From Bacilli bacterium (GTDB lineage: Bacteria > Bacillota_I > Bacilli_A > RF39 > UBA660): DNA of 64,000 nucleotides. Shown here in pieces: positions 9,284-17,615 of this stretch (position 1 is the stretch's first letter; each line of letters starts with the position of its first letter). The translations under genes and the position numbers were made by a program. The notes beneath the pieces were generated by a model. That model did not search any database and had not been told where the DNA came from. It saw nothing but the letters and a program-made list of their open reading frames with translations. The stretch covers positions 1 through 64,000 of the forward strand of contig JAFUTV010000002.1 of assembly GCA_017484125.1 (NCBI GenBank), written 5' to 3'.

Positions 9284-10287
9284 AATATAGTTCCAGTATT
9301 ATCTATAGATTTTACTTTAGAATTTGAATCCCATGGTAATTTATATTCATTAGTAGATGTTGGATTTCCATAATTATTTGTATAATGAACATCAGCTGCC
9401 CATTCTAACACATTTACTTGATTACCATATGTATGACCATATTTTGAATAATTTGAATCATGTGAACTCTTTGTATCACATATTACGCATGGTATAGTTG
9501 TTCCATCTTCTAAATGAACATCAATAACATCTCCTGAAACGCCAAATACTTCAGTAGTGGCAACAAGGTATCTTTTTTGTCCATCAACATTAATAGTTGC
9601 TAAACCATTTTCAAATGTTTGTCCTTGATCAACCCACATTTCAGATACTTGTTTCTGTCTTGAACCGTCATGCCATTTTCCAACACGAGTATTATAGTTT
9701 TCACAAGTATAGCACTGTCCATTATTAACATCAATTGTTACAGTTTTTATACCATCTGCAGATGTTGAAGAAACACTACTAGTATTAGTTGTATTATCAC
9801 TTTCAGTTGTTTGTGTATTAGTATCTAAATTATCATCTAATACTTCATTTTCATCAAATGTTATTTCAACTTCATTACTATATTCTGGTTCATTTGTTTG
9901 TGTTGTTGATGTTGTAGATGAGTTATCTACTTCTATTTTTGCTATACTTTCTGTATTTTCACTTGTAGTTGTACTAGTATCTTCTTGATCAGGTAATGTC
10001 CTTGTTTTATCTTCTTCTATTGCTTCATCAACTTGTCCAGCATGTCCACCTGTATCTTCATTTGGTGCAGTTAAATCATTTTGATTAACAAATCCTAATC
10101 CAACCCCATTTCTAGAAACCATCGCAGTATTTGTTGCTTCATCAAATTCAATAGTAAGATCATCTTGTGCTTCCCAAACACCTTTATTAGCTTTTACAGA
10201 ATTTTGTTGATTAGAAGCATCTGCCCTTGTTCTATAAATCTTATCAAGATCAATTTCTGATACATCAATTCGTCTTATTTCACCCAT
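9274..10287 (-). CDS. Ser/Thr-rich linker protein with C-terminal beta-barrel-like domain; possible type VII substrate
   Basis: 337 residues from the ATG at 10285-10287 (AGAGGTGAT upstream); an in-frame start three codons earlier is less likely. Residues 1-90 are helical and polar (IRRIDVSEIDLDKIYRT, then VWEAQDDLTIEFDE). Residues about 90-180 are an acidic Ser/Thr/Asn linker. Residues about 185-337 form a beta-rich domain with four Cys (CYTCENYN, PCVICD) and the pattern VFGVSGDVIDVHLEDGT...VICD, which resembles double-psi-barrel domains of secreted Clostridial wall proteins. There is no classical signal peptide. Being directly upstream of essC, it may be exported by that system. Export and enzymatic function are inferences. 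Confidence 0.5.
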   Translation of the reverse strand: MGEIRRIDVSEIDLDKIYRTRADASNQQNSVKANKGVWEAQDDLTIEFDEATNTAMVSRNGVGLGFVNQNDLTAPNEDTGGHAGQVDEAIEEDKTRTLPDQEDTSTTTSENTESIAKIEVDNSSTTSTTQTNEPEYSNEVEITFDENEVLDDNLDTNTQTTESDNTTNTSSVSSTSADGIKTVTIDVNNGQCYTCENYNTRVGKWHDGSRQKQVSEMWVDQGQTFENGLATINVDGQKRYLVATTEVFGVSGDVIDVHLEDGTTIPCVICDTKSSHDSNYSKYGHTYGNQVNVLEWAADVHYTNNYGNPTSTNEYKLPWDSNSKVKSIDNTGTILKG

Positions 10288-10364
10288 TATGATCACCTCT
10301 TATTATAATTTTATCTAAAACATACTATTAGTGTCAACTTTATTTGTTAATAAGGTGTAAACAA

Positions 10365-10391
10365 AAAGAAGAATTATTCTTCTTTTTTCTT
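10365..10391 (-). terminator. Terminator after the anchored Ig/cadherin-like gene
   Basis: On the minus strand AAGAAGAAT/ATTCTTCTT forms a tight hairpin followed by TTTTTG. It overlaps the end of the gene at 10374. Confidence 0.65.
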
Positions 10392-11684
10392 TTTAGATTT
10401 CTTTGTTACTTTTTGCTTTTGTTCTATTTGATTTTTTTCATATTTTATTTCATTTATTTTGCTTCTTAATTTTTTTAACTTAGCTGATAAAAATACCATT
10501 ATGATTATAGATAACAAAATGACAAATAATGAACCAATAAGCATGTATAAATAAATCTGATTATCCTCAACTAAAGAATTGTATAATTCTTCATCAAATA
10601 TTTGAAATGTTTTATCATTAACATCATATAAATAATAATTTTTATTTCCATTAGTTAAATCCATGGCATAAATAACAAAATAATTTGATAAATTTTTATA
10701 TTGAAATGCTTTAATATTATTACCATCAATATTTTTATCTACCTTATTAAATTTTTTATAAGGTATTTCTTCAATTTCTAAAGGATATATTGATAAGTTT
10801 TTAGAGTTTAGTTCAATATATTTAATATATGTATTGTTTTCATATCTATAAAAGTTTGTATTTCCATTAGCATCTTTAAGTGCTACTAAAATTATATTTA
10901 AGTTTTCATTAATAAAAGCAGGTACTTCTATATCATTAATTGTTATCTTATCTTCCTTAAAATTATCTGGAATAATTATATTTTTAGAGTTTTTAACCAC
11001 TGTTAAATTATCTAATACTATAATTGGATTATTATCTTTAACATTAACTAATAAATTATAAACTCTAGCATCACCATTTTCTGCAGTAACTTTAATTTCA
11101 AATTTATTAGTACCTTCGATAACTTCTTTTTCTCCTATGCCTTCAATACTAGCATGAGATTCTTGTTTTGTTGCATTAATTACAATTGTATTTACTTCAT
11201 TAGGAACTTCAACACTATATTCCAATACTTCACTATCAAAAGTAGGTGATAATTCATAATTATCGACACTTAATGCTTTTAATGCATTATTAGTTGCTGC
11301 TTTTCTTGGTTCTACAACTGATACTCTCTTAGAACCTGATAGGTATATTTTTTGTTCATCACTAGATGTTATATTACCAGATAATACAAAAGCAATTGTT
11401 CCAATAGAATTAGATTTGCATGTTGTTGTATATGTTTTAGTGGTATCATTACCATTACTTGTAACATCAGACCACGCTTCATCACATCCATAAGTATTAC
11501 CACTAGATGTAATTTTAATATCCCATGCAGCTGCATTTCTTATAGTAACTGATGCACTAACAGATCTACCATTTTCAATTGAAGAAGACGAAACATTAAA
11601 AGAATAACTAGGAGCTGCTTTTACAGATATTGTTAATAAAGTAAAAGTTATTAACACCACTAATGTATAATATATTTTTTTCAT
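10374..11684 (-). CDS. Membrane-anchored surface protein with Ig/cohesin-like and cadherin-like domains
   Basis: 436 residues. Signal peptide 1-24 (cleavage near VKAAP). Residues 25-130 are a beta-sandwich with a Cys pair (YGCDEAW...TTCKS) similar to Ig/cohesin-like domains. Residues about 135-215 match the cadherin-like beta-sandwich domain: LKALSVDNYELSPTF, LEYSVEVP, VYNLLVNV. Residues about 220-375 are a second beta-rich region. A transmembrane helix lies at about 383-405, then a strongly Lys-rich cytosolic tail. It is thus a type I membrane protein displaying its domains outside. Its neighbour 12 bp upstream is a wall hydrolase ending in a dockerin, so the N-terminal domain may be its docking partner; this is inference. 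Confidence 0.7.
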   Translation of the reverse strand: MKKIYYTLVVLITFTLLTISVKAAPSYSFNVSSSSIENGRSVSASVTIRNAAAWDIKITSSGNTYGCDEAWSDVTSNGNDTTKTYTTTCKSNSIGTIAFVLSGNITSSDEQKIYLSGSKRVSVVEPRKAATNNALKALSVDNYELSPTFDSEVLEYSVEVPNEVNTIVINATKQESHASIEGIGEKEVIEGTNKFEIKVTAENGDARVYNLLVNVKDNNPIIVLDNLTVVKNSKNIIIPDNFKEDKITINDIEVPAFINENLNIILVALKDANGNTNFYRYENNTYIKYIELNSKNLSIYPLEIEEIPYKKFNKVDKNIDGNNIKAFQYKNLSNYFVIYAMDLTNGNKNYYLYDVNDKTFQIFDEELYNSLVEDNQIYLYMLIGSLFVILLSIIIMVFLSAKLKKLRSKINEIKYEKNQIEQKQKVTKKSKKKKEE

Positions 11685-11696
11685 TTTTTACCACCT

Positions 11697-13490
11697 CTAT
11701 CCTTGTTTAATTAATTTTGTTCCAAGTAAATGTTTTCTTATTCTAAGTAAGCTTAGCGAATCAACACTGTTGCTTCCCTCAATCTTAGCTGCCTCTAAAT
11801 AAGCACCACTAAGTTTAGACGTTCCAAGTAAATGTTTTCTTAGCTTTAATAAATCTAAAGAATCTATTAGTCCATCACCTGATAAATCACCATACATAAC
11901 AACAGTGTATGAAGTACCATCTTTTAAAGATATTTTAGTACCTGTTTTAATTGTATCATTACTATCATATGATATATTTTTATCTTTATTTTTAATACTT
12001 TCTACTGTAGTTCCTAAATCAATTCCTTTTACATATTTACCCGAAATAATTCCACCTATATTTTTTATATCGCCAATATCTTCTTTTGTTTTACTATTAT
12101 CAGTAGTATCTTCTTTGGTTGATTCTTCTTTTTGATCTTGTTTATTTTCCACTGGTGTAGAGTTTTCTGTTAAAGAAAACGATGAACATGAAGTACATAA
12201 TCCACCACTTGCATAAACTAAACCAGCGCGTAATGGATTTGATGCAGAAGAAAAAGCACCAATATTAAAGAAATTATATAACCCATCATATTCTATTCCA
12301 TTATAAGTGAATTTTTTACCACTAACTAAAAGACTTTGACTTCCTATTTCTTGTATTGCTAAAGATGCTAAATAAACAGAATTAACATTGGCGGTTTTTC
12401 CAGCTTCTAAAAATATTGAAGCGTAGGTTTGATTATCTATAGCATCAAATCCACTTATTAATTCATTTTTGTTTAAAACACTTTGAATAAGTTTTTCACT
12501 AACTTCAATATATGATAAGTTTTCAAACATAAATACAAATGTTTCATTTAACCAATTTCTTGGATCTAAATAATACTTTGTAGTAGCAAGATTAGGATAA
12601 TACCATCCTTTTTCATTAGTGGCCATTAGCCTACCTTTAGAATCTAATTCCACTAATTTTTTATTAGTTGAATTAATTGATCCAGATAGCATAAAGTTTG
12701 TAGCTGCAGTTTCAAAATCCAATCCAGTTTTCATTGCAGTAAATGTCCATGATGGATGAATGCTATGTAATTGTCTTAAATATGGTTTGTAACTATCAGG
12801 AAAGTCTTTAATAGTTTCTTCAAATTCTTTATCTTTAACTTTATTTAATTTAGATAAATTAGCATCTTGTTTACCATCAGGTTTAGAATATGTTGCTTTC
12901 ATATTTTCATAGATTGGAATATTAAAGTTAAAAGCTAAATCTATTGAATTATTATTATTATAAGATTTCCAACTAGTTATTGCTTCAGAAGATGGTGCTT
13001 GAATATTAGTTTGATATAAATGTTTATATATGTCATAACTACCATTTGGATTAACATTAAATTTCTTTAGATATGAAGTAAATTGTCCTTTAGAAATATA
13101 GGCATTACCAATAAACTTAGCACCACCTACTATTGCTTTTTTAGGAGTATTCCAAGGTCTTAAATAAACATCAGATATATCTGTAGAATAATAAGAAGAA
13201 CATAAATAACCTTCTTTATTATTAAAGCTTACCTTTACCCAACCATCACTACAATCATTATTATCTTTATCATATATTTTATTATCATCTATAATACTTA
13301 TTGTATCTCCACTATTTAAGGTATCAATTCTAGTAGAATTTTTAGTTGTTGGCTTATCTCTTAAAGCTACAGCATTACCTGTAATTTTGGCAGCGTAACT
13401 TTTAGCATACGAAAAAGATATTCTACCAATAAGAGAATATGTTATTAGAGTTAATCCCAAAATTAATATTACTACCTTTTTTAACTTCAT
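11697..13490 (-). CDS. Secreted SH3-GH73 glucosaminidase with C-terminal dockerin; catalytic domain looks permuted
   Basis: 597 residues. Signal peptide 1-30; bacterial SH3 domain about 33-108. Next comes a segment that is normally the C-terminal part of the GH73 endo-beta-N-acetylglucosaminidase domain (WNTPKKAIVGGAKFI, GQFTSYLKKFNV, IQAPSSEA; about 112-200). Only then comes the usual N-terminal part (YLRQLHSIHPSWTF about 243, YYLDPRNWLNE, YASIFLEAGKT, catalytic-Glu region SLAIQEIG, YNFFNIGAFS; about 243-430). A Lys/Asp/Thr linker leads to a type I dockerin (GDLSGDGLIDSLDLLKLR plus a degenerate second repeat; about 530-597). The enzyme would cut peptidoglycan between GlcNAc and MurNAc outside the cell. 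The next gene encodes a membrane-anchored possible receptor for the dockerin. Confidence 0.85.
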   Translation of the reverse strand: MKLKKVVILILGLTLITYSLIGRISFSYAKSYAAKITGNAVALRDKPTTKNSTRIDTLNSGDTISIIDDNKIYDKDNNDCSDGWVKVSFNNKEGYLCSSYYSTDISDVYLRPWNTPKKAIVGGAKFIGNAYISKGQFTSYLKKFNVNPNGSYDIYKHLYQTNIQAPSSEAITSWKSYNNNNSIDLAFNFNIPIYENMKATYSKPDGKQDANLSKLNKVKDKEFEETIKDFPDSYKPYLRQLHSIHPSWTFTAMKTGLDFETAATNFMLSGSINSTNKKLVELDSKGRLMATNEKGWYYPNLATTKYYLDPRNWLNETFVFMFENLSYIEVSEKLIQSVLNKNELISGFDAIDNQTYASIFLEAGKTANVNSVYLASLAIQEIGSQSLLVSGKKFTYNGIEYDGLYNFFNIGAFSSASNPLRAGLVYASGGLCTSCSSFSLTENSTPVENKQDQKEESTKEDTTDNSKTKEDIGDIKNIGGIISGKYVKGIDLGTTVESIKNKDKNISYDSNDTIKTGTKISLKDGTSYTVVMYGDLSGDGLIDSLDLLKLRKHLLGTSKLSGAYLEAAKIEGSNSVDSLSLLRIRKHLLGTKLIKQG

Positions 13491-13576
13491 TTACCTTATC
13501 TCCCATTATTATTAATTATATCATGTCAATAATACTATGTAAAATTATTAAAAAATCACTTTACACTTATTATTAT

Positions 13577-13605
13577 TTGACTTTTTTGTTATATTCATTT
13601 ATAAT
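13577..13605 (+). promoter_or_regulatory. Promoter of the 330-residue unknown gene
   Basis: TTGACT, 17 bp, TATAAT: a near-consensus vegetative promoter ending about 37 bp before the ATG. An AAAGAAAGGGG ribosome binding site follows. Confidence 0.75.
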
Positions 13606-13641
13606 AGCCAATGTTGTTTAAAAGAAAGGGGTTGTTTTTTT

Positions 13642-14634
13642 ATGGATTATTCTAAGTTAGAAACGATGTTAGAAATTCAAAAAGAAGGCAAAAGAATAAT
13701 ATTCGAAATATATTATGACAACAAAAAAGATTTTTTAAACGATGCTAAAGAATACCTTAAATTACATAATAATTTAGCAAAAGAAATAAAAATATTGGTT
13801 GATACTATTACTTATGGAAACCCTAGTAATACTTTTTATGTTAATGATACTAATGATGATTATTCTCCAAATTATATTTGGCATTTTCAAGAAATTCTTA
13901 AATTATATAGTAGAGATAAAATAAGAGGTTTAAGAAGAGCCATGGATTTCAAAAAGAAGGCTAAAGTTTTTGAAAATCAAATAGAGATGTTTAGAAATAG
14001 ATATATAAATGCCGATTTATATTTGGATACTTTGGAAGAAATCAAAGATGCTATCGAAAAAGAAAACAACATCAAAAAAAAGACTAAATATGTAGAAATT
14101 GAGAATATATCAAATGCTTCACTTGATAAGGAAATAATACATGATATTTATTTAAGTGGCTATAGTTTTATAGATTATGCTTTTTATAATCCTATTGATA
14201 TAAGTGCTTGCTATACATATTTTGGTAATATTAATGAAAATAGTAAAAATAAAGAAGCAATAGAAATTAAACATCGTGAAAGTAAAACTATTCCTCTTAT
14301 ATTAGAAATAATAGAAAGAATAAATAATGATGATCTTGATATAATTGAATATTTTGAAATTACTAAATTAAATCCTACTAAATTAATATTTTTTGCTAAA
14401 CAATATGGGCTTCGTAGTTATAAGTTAAATAATTTTATAAGTAGTTATAAAGACTCATCAATAATAAATGTAGAAAAAGTATTTAATGGAAAATTAATCA
14501 TATCTAATCAAGAAGTACCTCTAAGCACTAAAAAGGAGGCAGTTAACTATTTAAATGCAATCAATGCTCCAATAAATAGTATGAGTTATAATGCAATGAT
14601 TAAAAGATTAGTTAATAAAAAAACTTCAAATTAA
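13642..14634 (+). CDS. Cytosolic protein of unknown function
   Basis: 330 residues, no signal peptide or membrane segment. The N-terminal about 160 residues are rich in charged helices (for example YLDTLEEIKDAIEKENN) and could form a coiled coil. The C-terminal half looks like small helical repeats (IIERINNDDLDIIEYF, KLNPTKLIFFAKQYG, INAPINSMSYNAMIKRLV). The last block resembles a tripartite helical or HTH-like unit. No family is recognised. It is monocistronic with its own promoter and a shared bidirectional terminator. Position between surface genes does not by itself suggest a role. Confidence 0.6.
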   Translation: MDYSKLETMLEIQKEGKRIIFEIYYDNKKDFLNDAKEYLKLHNNLAKEIKILVDTITYGNPSNTFYVNDTNDDYSPNYIWHFQEILKLYSRDKIRGLRRAMDFKKKAKVFENQIEMFRNRYINADLYLDTLEEIKDAIEKENNIKKKTKYVEIENISNASLDKEIIHDIYLSGYSFIDYAFYNPIDISACYTYFGNINENSKNKEAIEIKHRESKTIPLILEIIERINNDDLDIIEYFEITKLNPTKLIFFAKQYGLRSYKLNNFISSYKDSSIINVEKVFNGKLIISNQEVPLSTKKEAVNYLNAINAPINSMSYNAMIKRLVNKKTSN

Positions 14635-14646
14635 TGAAGTTTTTTA
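14615..14646. terminator. Bidirectional terminator between convergent genes
   Basis: Stem AAAACTTCA/TGAAGTTTT flanked by A-run and T-run, so it can serve both the plus-strand gene ending at 14634 and the minus-strand gene ending at 14644. Confidence 0.85.
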
Positions 14647-16125
14647 TCTGCTTAAAGTATTAGAAATTTCATCTTGAGGCATTAATTTAGCATCTTGTTT
14701 ATCTTTTAATACTTGTGGGAATAAACTTACCACTACTTTTTTTGTTTTTAGACTATATATTTGTTCTAATATTTTATCTTTAAAAGCATTAACTGCTGTT
14801 CTTGCCGCGCTTACTGCTGTTGCTGTATATGGTACACCATCTTCAATTGTTTGAGTTGGTGTAGTATCAGAATTTGTTGGCATTACAGTTTGATTTGCTT
14901 CGTTTATAACACTATTAGTTTGATCTGTATTTAATACTTGCGATTGTTCAACTGCTTCTAATAATTCAGCAGGTGGAGCCATTGTTTCAGAATTATTATC
15001 ATCTGCTACAGTTTGAACAGCTGGTGTTTCAGGTACAACTGGGGCTTCATTTTGTACTTCAAATGTGCTTTCAGTTGCTTGAACCTCAGGAATTATACTT
15101 GCAGGTGCTTCTTGTTGTTGAACTTGTGCTTGATCAGCATTAAGTGCTTGATCCAAAGCATTTACATATTCTTGCTTTTCTTCTTCCTTTATTGGAGTTG
15201 AATCAACAACTTGTTGCATTTCACCTTCAATTTGTTCTTGTGAAATATTTTGTTCTTCTTGTGAATTAATTGCATTTGGTGCAACAACATTTATTGCTTG
15301 AGTAAGTTCTGGACTTAAACTATCAGATGCAACTTCTTGAACTTGTTCATTAACAACTCCAGGAACTACTTCATTTTCAATATTATTATTTTCTACAGGT
15401 AATTGATTATCCATTTGAGGAACTGCTGTATCAGGCACAGCATTTTCTTGTACTACTTCAGTATTTATTTCAGGACTTTCAATTGAATTTTGAACTTCAC
15501 TTTGAGTTACTTCTTTGTCTAAATCGTTTGCAACTTCTTGATCATAATCAGTACTTATAGTTGGTACATTATTTATTAATGGAGCATCACTTTGTACATA
15601 TTCACTAGCAACATTATTATTAGCTAATGTTTGACTTCCTAATTCATTAATTCTAGATATAATTTCTGATTTGTTATCCATTGCAGAACTATGCATTTGC
15701 TTAATTAATTCTTCTTGTCTTGAAATTAGTTCACTAATATTATTATTATAATTTACTAATTTTGATAATTCACTATTAATTAATTGAAGTTCTTCACTTA
15801 CCTTAGAATCAAATCCAGTGAACAATTTTTTAATATCATTAACTTCTGCTTTATCAATATGTCCTGAATCAACATTAGTTAATGCACTTTTAATATTATC
15901 TAATACAGGTAGTATATCCGATACTTGAGAAACTAAACGGTTATTGTTATCTCTTGTAACATCTAATCTTGCATTAGCTAAGTCTCTTTCTAATTCTAAT
16001 ATTTTAGAATACATTTCTTGAATTAATGAATTTCTATTTTCTTTAAATTGTTCAAAGTATTCAGTCATTGTTTCTGAAGACTCTTTACTTCTAAACTTTA
16101 AAATATCGTCAATATTTCCTTTCAT
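14644..16125 (-). CDS. Acidic coiled-coil/disordered protein, unknown
   Basis: 493 residues. Residues 1-165 are predicted helical coiled coil (ELERDLANARLDVTRDNNN, LISRQEELIKQMHSS). Residues about 165-425 are low-complexity, acidic and rich in Gln, Val, Pro, Asn and Glu. The last about 65 residues are a basic helix (ARTAVNAFKDKILEQIYSLK) plus tail. There is no signal peptide or membrane segment. The architecture is that of a scaffold or tether protein rather than an enzyme. It is co-directional with the DUF1292 gene 15 bp upstream. No family is recognised and the function is unknown. Confidence 0.6.
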   Translation of the reverse strand: MKGNIDDILKFRSKESSETMTEYFEQFKENRNSLIQEMYSKILELERDLANARLDVTRDNNNRLVSQVSDILPVLDNIKSALTNVDSGHIDKAEVNDIKKLFTGFDSKVSEELQLINSELSKLVNYNNNISELISRQEELIKQMHSSAMDNKSEIISRINELGSQTLANNNVASEYVQSDAPLINNVPTISTDYDQEVANDLDKEVTQSEVQNSIESPEINTEVVQENAVPDTAVPQMDNQLPVENNNIENEVVPGVVNEQVQEVASDSLSPELTQAINVVAPNAINSQEEQNISQEQIEGEMQQVVDSTPIKEEEKQEYVNALDQALNADQAQVQQQEAPASIIPEVQATESTFEVQNEAPVVPETPAVQTVADDNNSETMAPPAELLEAVEQSQVLNTDQTNSVINEANQTVMPTNSDTTPTQTIEDGVPYTATAVSAARTAVNAFKDKILEQIYSLKTKKVVVSLFPQVLKDKQDAKLMPQDEISNTLSR

Positions 16126-16140
16126 AATTTCACTTATCCT

Positions 16141-16398
16141 TTACTTTAGATTTTGAATTTTTTCCATAATTGTTCTAATTAAATCCCATTCTTTTTCATC
16201 GGTAACTTCACCAAGTTCACTAGTTCCAACGCTTGGATCATATGTACTTACAAAAAGATTTTCTTTACCATCTTCTGCTAAAGAATGATCTGTATAAGCA
16301 ATGTATCCTTTATGAGTTTCATTACAAACAAATGAAAAATAAATATCACAAGTAATTGTTTGTCCATTTTCCATAATTTCTAATTTATCTTGACCCAT
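16141..16398 (-). CDS. DUF1292 (UPF0473) family protein
   Basis: 85 residues. The order of motifs fits DUF1292: an N-terminal strand with an acidic ENGQTITCDIYFSFVC, then KGYIAYTDHS, LFVSTYDPS, and C-terminal TDEKEWDLIRTIMEKI. In Firmicutes such proteins are small, cytosolic and often next to genes of tRNA modification or Holliday junction processing, with no established function. Here it is first in a two-gene unit with the coiled-coil protein. Confidence 0.75.
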   Translation of the reverse strand: MGQDKLEIMENGQTITCDIYFSFVCNETHKGYIAYTDHSLAEDGKENLFVSTYDPSVGTSELGEVTDEKEWDLIRTIMEKIQNLK

Positions 16399-16474
16399 AT
16401 TACTTACCCTCTATTCTATTATTAATTTTATCATATGATATTTTAATAATCAACAAATTTTTAGCATAAAATTG

Positions 16475-16504
16475 TTGACATTAATCATAATAATAGTATA
16501 TAAT
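16475..16504 (+). promoter_or_regulatory. Promoter of tRNA-Asn
   Basis: TTGACA, 18 bp, TATAAT, matching both consensus hexamers exactly. The tRNA begins 12 bp after the -10 element. Confidence 0.85.
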
Positions 16505-16515
16505 GTAATAGCAAT

Positions 16516-16591
16516 GCCCGATTAGCTCAGTTGGTAGAGCGCACGGCTGTTAACCGTTAGGTCGCAGGTCCGAGTCCTGCATCGGGCGCCA
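16516..16591 (+). tRNA. tRNA-Asn (anticodon GTT)
   Basis: The 76-nt cloverleaf has acceptor stem GCCCGAT/ATCGGGC, D arm GCTC...GAGC, anticodon loop CTGTTAA, T arm GCAGG TCCGAGT CCTGC, discriminator G and an encoded CCA. G73 fits asparagine identity. The outermost anticodon-stem pair (C27-U43) is mismatched. It is transcribed alone from a consensus promoter and followed by a strong terminator at 16632. Confidence 0.97.
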
Positions 16592-16631
16592 TTTTGTTTA
16601 TAGTTGCTTAAGATTGTTAAGCATTAATATT

Positions 16632-16666
16632 AAAAGAGTACTTTGTTTAAAAAGTACTCTTTTTAT
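16632..16666 (+). terminator. Terminator of tRNA-Asn
   Basis: Thirteen-base-pair stem AAAAGAGTACTTT/AAAGTACTCTTTT with a six-base loop and T-run. Confidence 0.85.
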
Positions 16667-16699
16667 CTTAAAAAAATATTTAATAAATAATACTTATTA

Positions 16700-17494
16700 T
16701 TAATACTTAATGATATATAATACAGATGTATTTGTTGGACGTGATGTATAGTTAGTACTTTTTACATTTCCTGTGTTGCTTCCTGAAGAAGATATGTTTA
16801 TATTTGCATGTCCTGGACTTGTATTAATATATGTATCTACATTTGTTACTTCGTTTATTGTTCTTGGGAATTGCACAACATTCCAGCCAGTTGCTAAACT
16901 AATAAAATTTGGATTATATGTTGCATCTTGATGAGTTCCAACACTTGCTCCACTTCCTTGGTTTGTGTGCGAGTTAACTCCTGTGCCTCTTAAGAATTCT
17001 CCTCTAAGATCTGGAACAGCAAATGTGGTTTCTCCATCTCCTCCAAAGAAGTTATAAGATCCAAATTGTACATTTATATGATTTGCAAGGCGCTCGTAAT
17101 CACTAATTTTATAGACACTCCCATCACAGGCTAAATATCCATGGGGAGATGTTGTTCCCATATATGAATATACTGAACCTACTAAAGCAGAACCCACACT
17201 ATCAAATAAATCATCTATTGCTTCTTGAGTATTTGCAACTTTCCAATTACTATCTGTTGGAGTATAAGCTACACTACTTGCTCCAAAAGAGTATGAAAAT
17301 ACACTTGCAATACTACTTAAGAATAAACAGAAAAACATCGCAAAATATACTATTCTTTTAATCTTTTTATTTTGCTTTTCAATATTCTTTTTTTGTTCTT
17401 CTCTTAATTTGTTTTCTAAATCAACTTTGAATTTATTTTGTTCTTCTTTAAATTGATTAAGCAAAACTTCTACTTTATCCTTTCTTTTACTCAT
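16700..17494 (-). CDS. Membrane-anchored phage-tail-collar domain protein
   Basis: 264 residues. A charged coiled-coil head (1-42, rich in Lys/Glu/Gln), one membrane helix (about 46-70), then an outside part. The core at about 110-190 is a tail-collar domain of the kind found in phage tail fibres and surface adhesins: SYMGTTSPHGYLACDGS, FAVPDLRGEFLRGTG. The C-terminus RPTNTSVLYIIKY is the usual collar ending. The protein has no phage neighbours, so it is likely a cellular adhesin-like protein. It lies downstream of the pilin-like operon but is separated from it by a terminator. The role in surface binding is inferred. Confidence 0.75.
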   Translation of the reverse strand: MSKRKDKVEVLLNQFKEEQNKFKVDLENKLREEQKKNIEKQNKKIKRIVYFAMFFCLFLSSIASVFSYSFGASSVAYTPTDSNWKVANTQEAIDDLFDSVGSALVGSVYSYMGTTSPHGYLACDGSVYKISDYERLANHINVQFGSYNFFGGDGETTFAVPDLRGEFLRGTGVNSHTNQGSGASVGTHQDATYNPNFISLATGWNVVQFPRTINEVTNVDTYINTSPGHANINISSSGSNTGNVKSTNYTSRPTNTSVLYIIKY

Positions 17495-17586
17495 ACTATA
17501 CTACTCCATTATAAATAATTATATCATATCTTTTAAGAGTTTAATAGTGTATAAAAATATATTTTTAAATCTTTTTTTATTTATAA

Positions 17587-17615
17587 ATAAAAAAGAAAAA
17601 GAATATCTTTTTCTT
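17587..17615 (-). terminator. Terminator of the pilin-like operon
   Basis: On the minus strand AAGAAAAAGA/TCTTTTTCTT hairpin followed by TTTTTTATTT, just after the stop of the CpaE-like gene. Confidence 0.75.
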
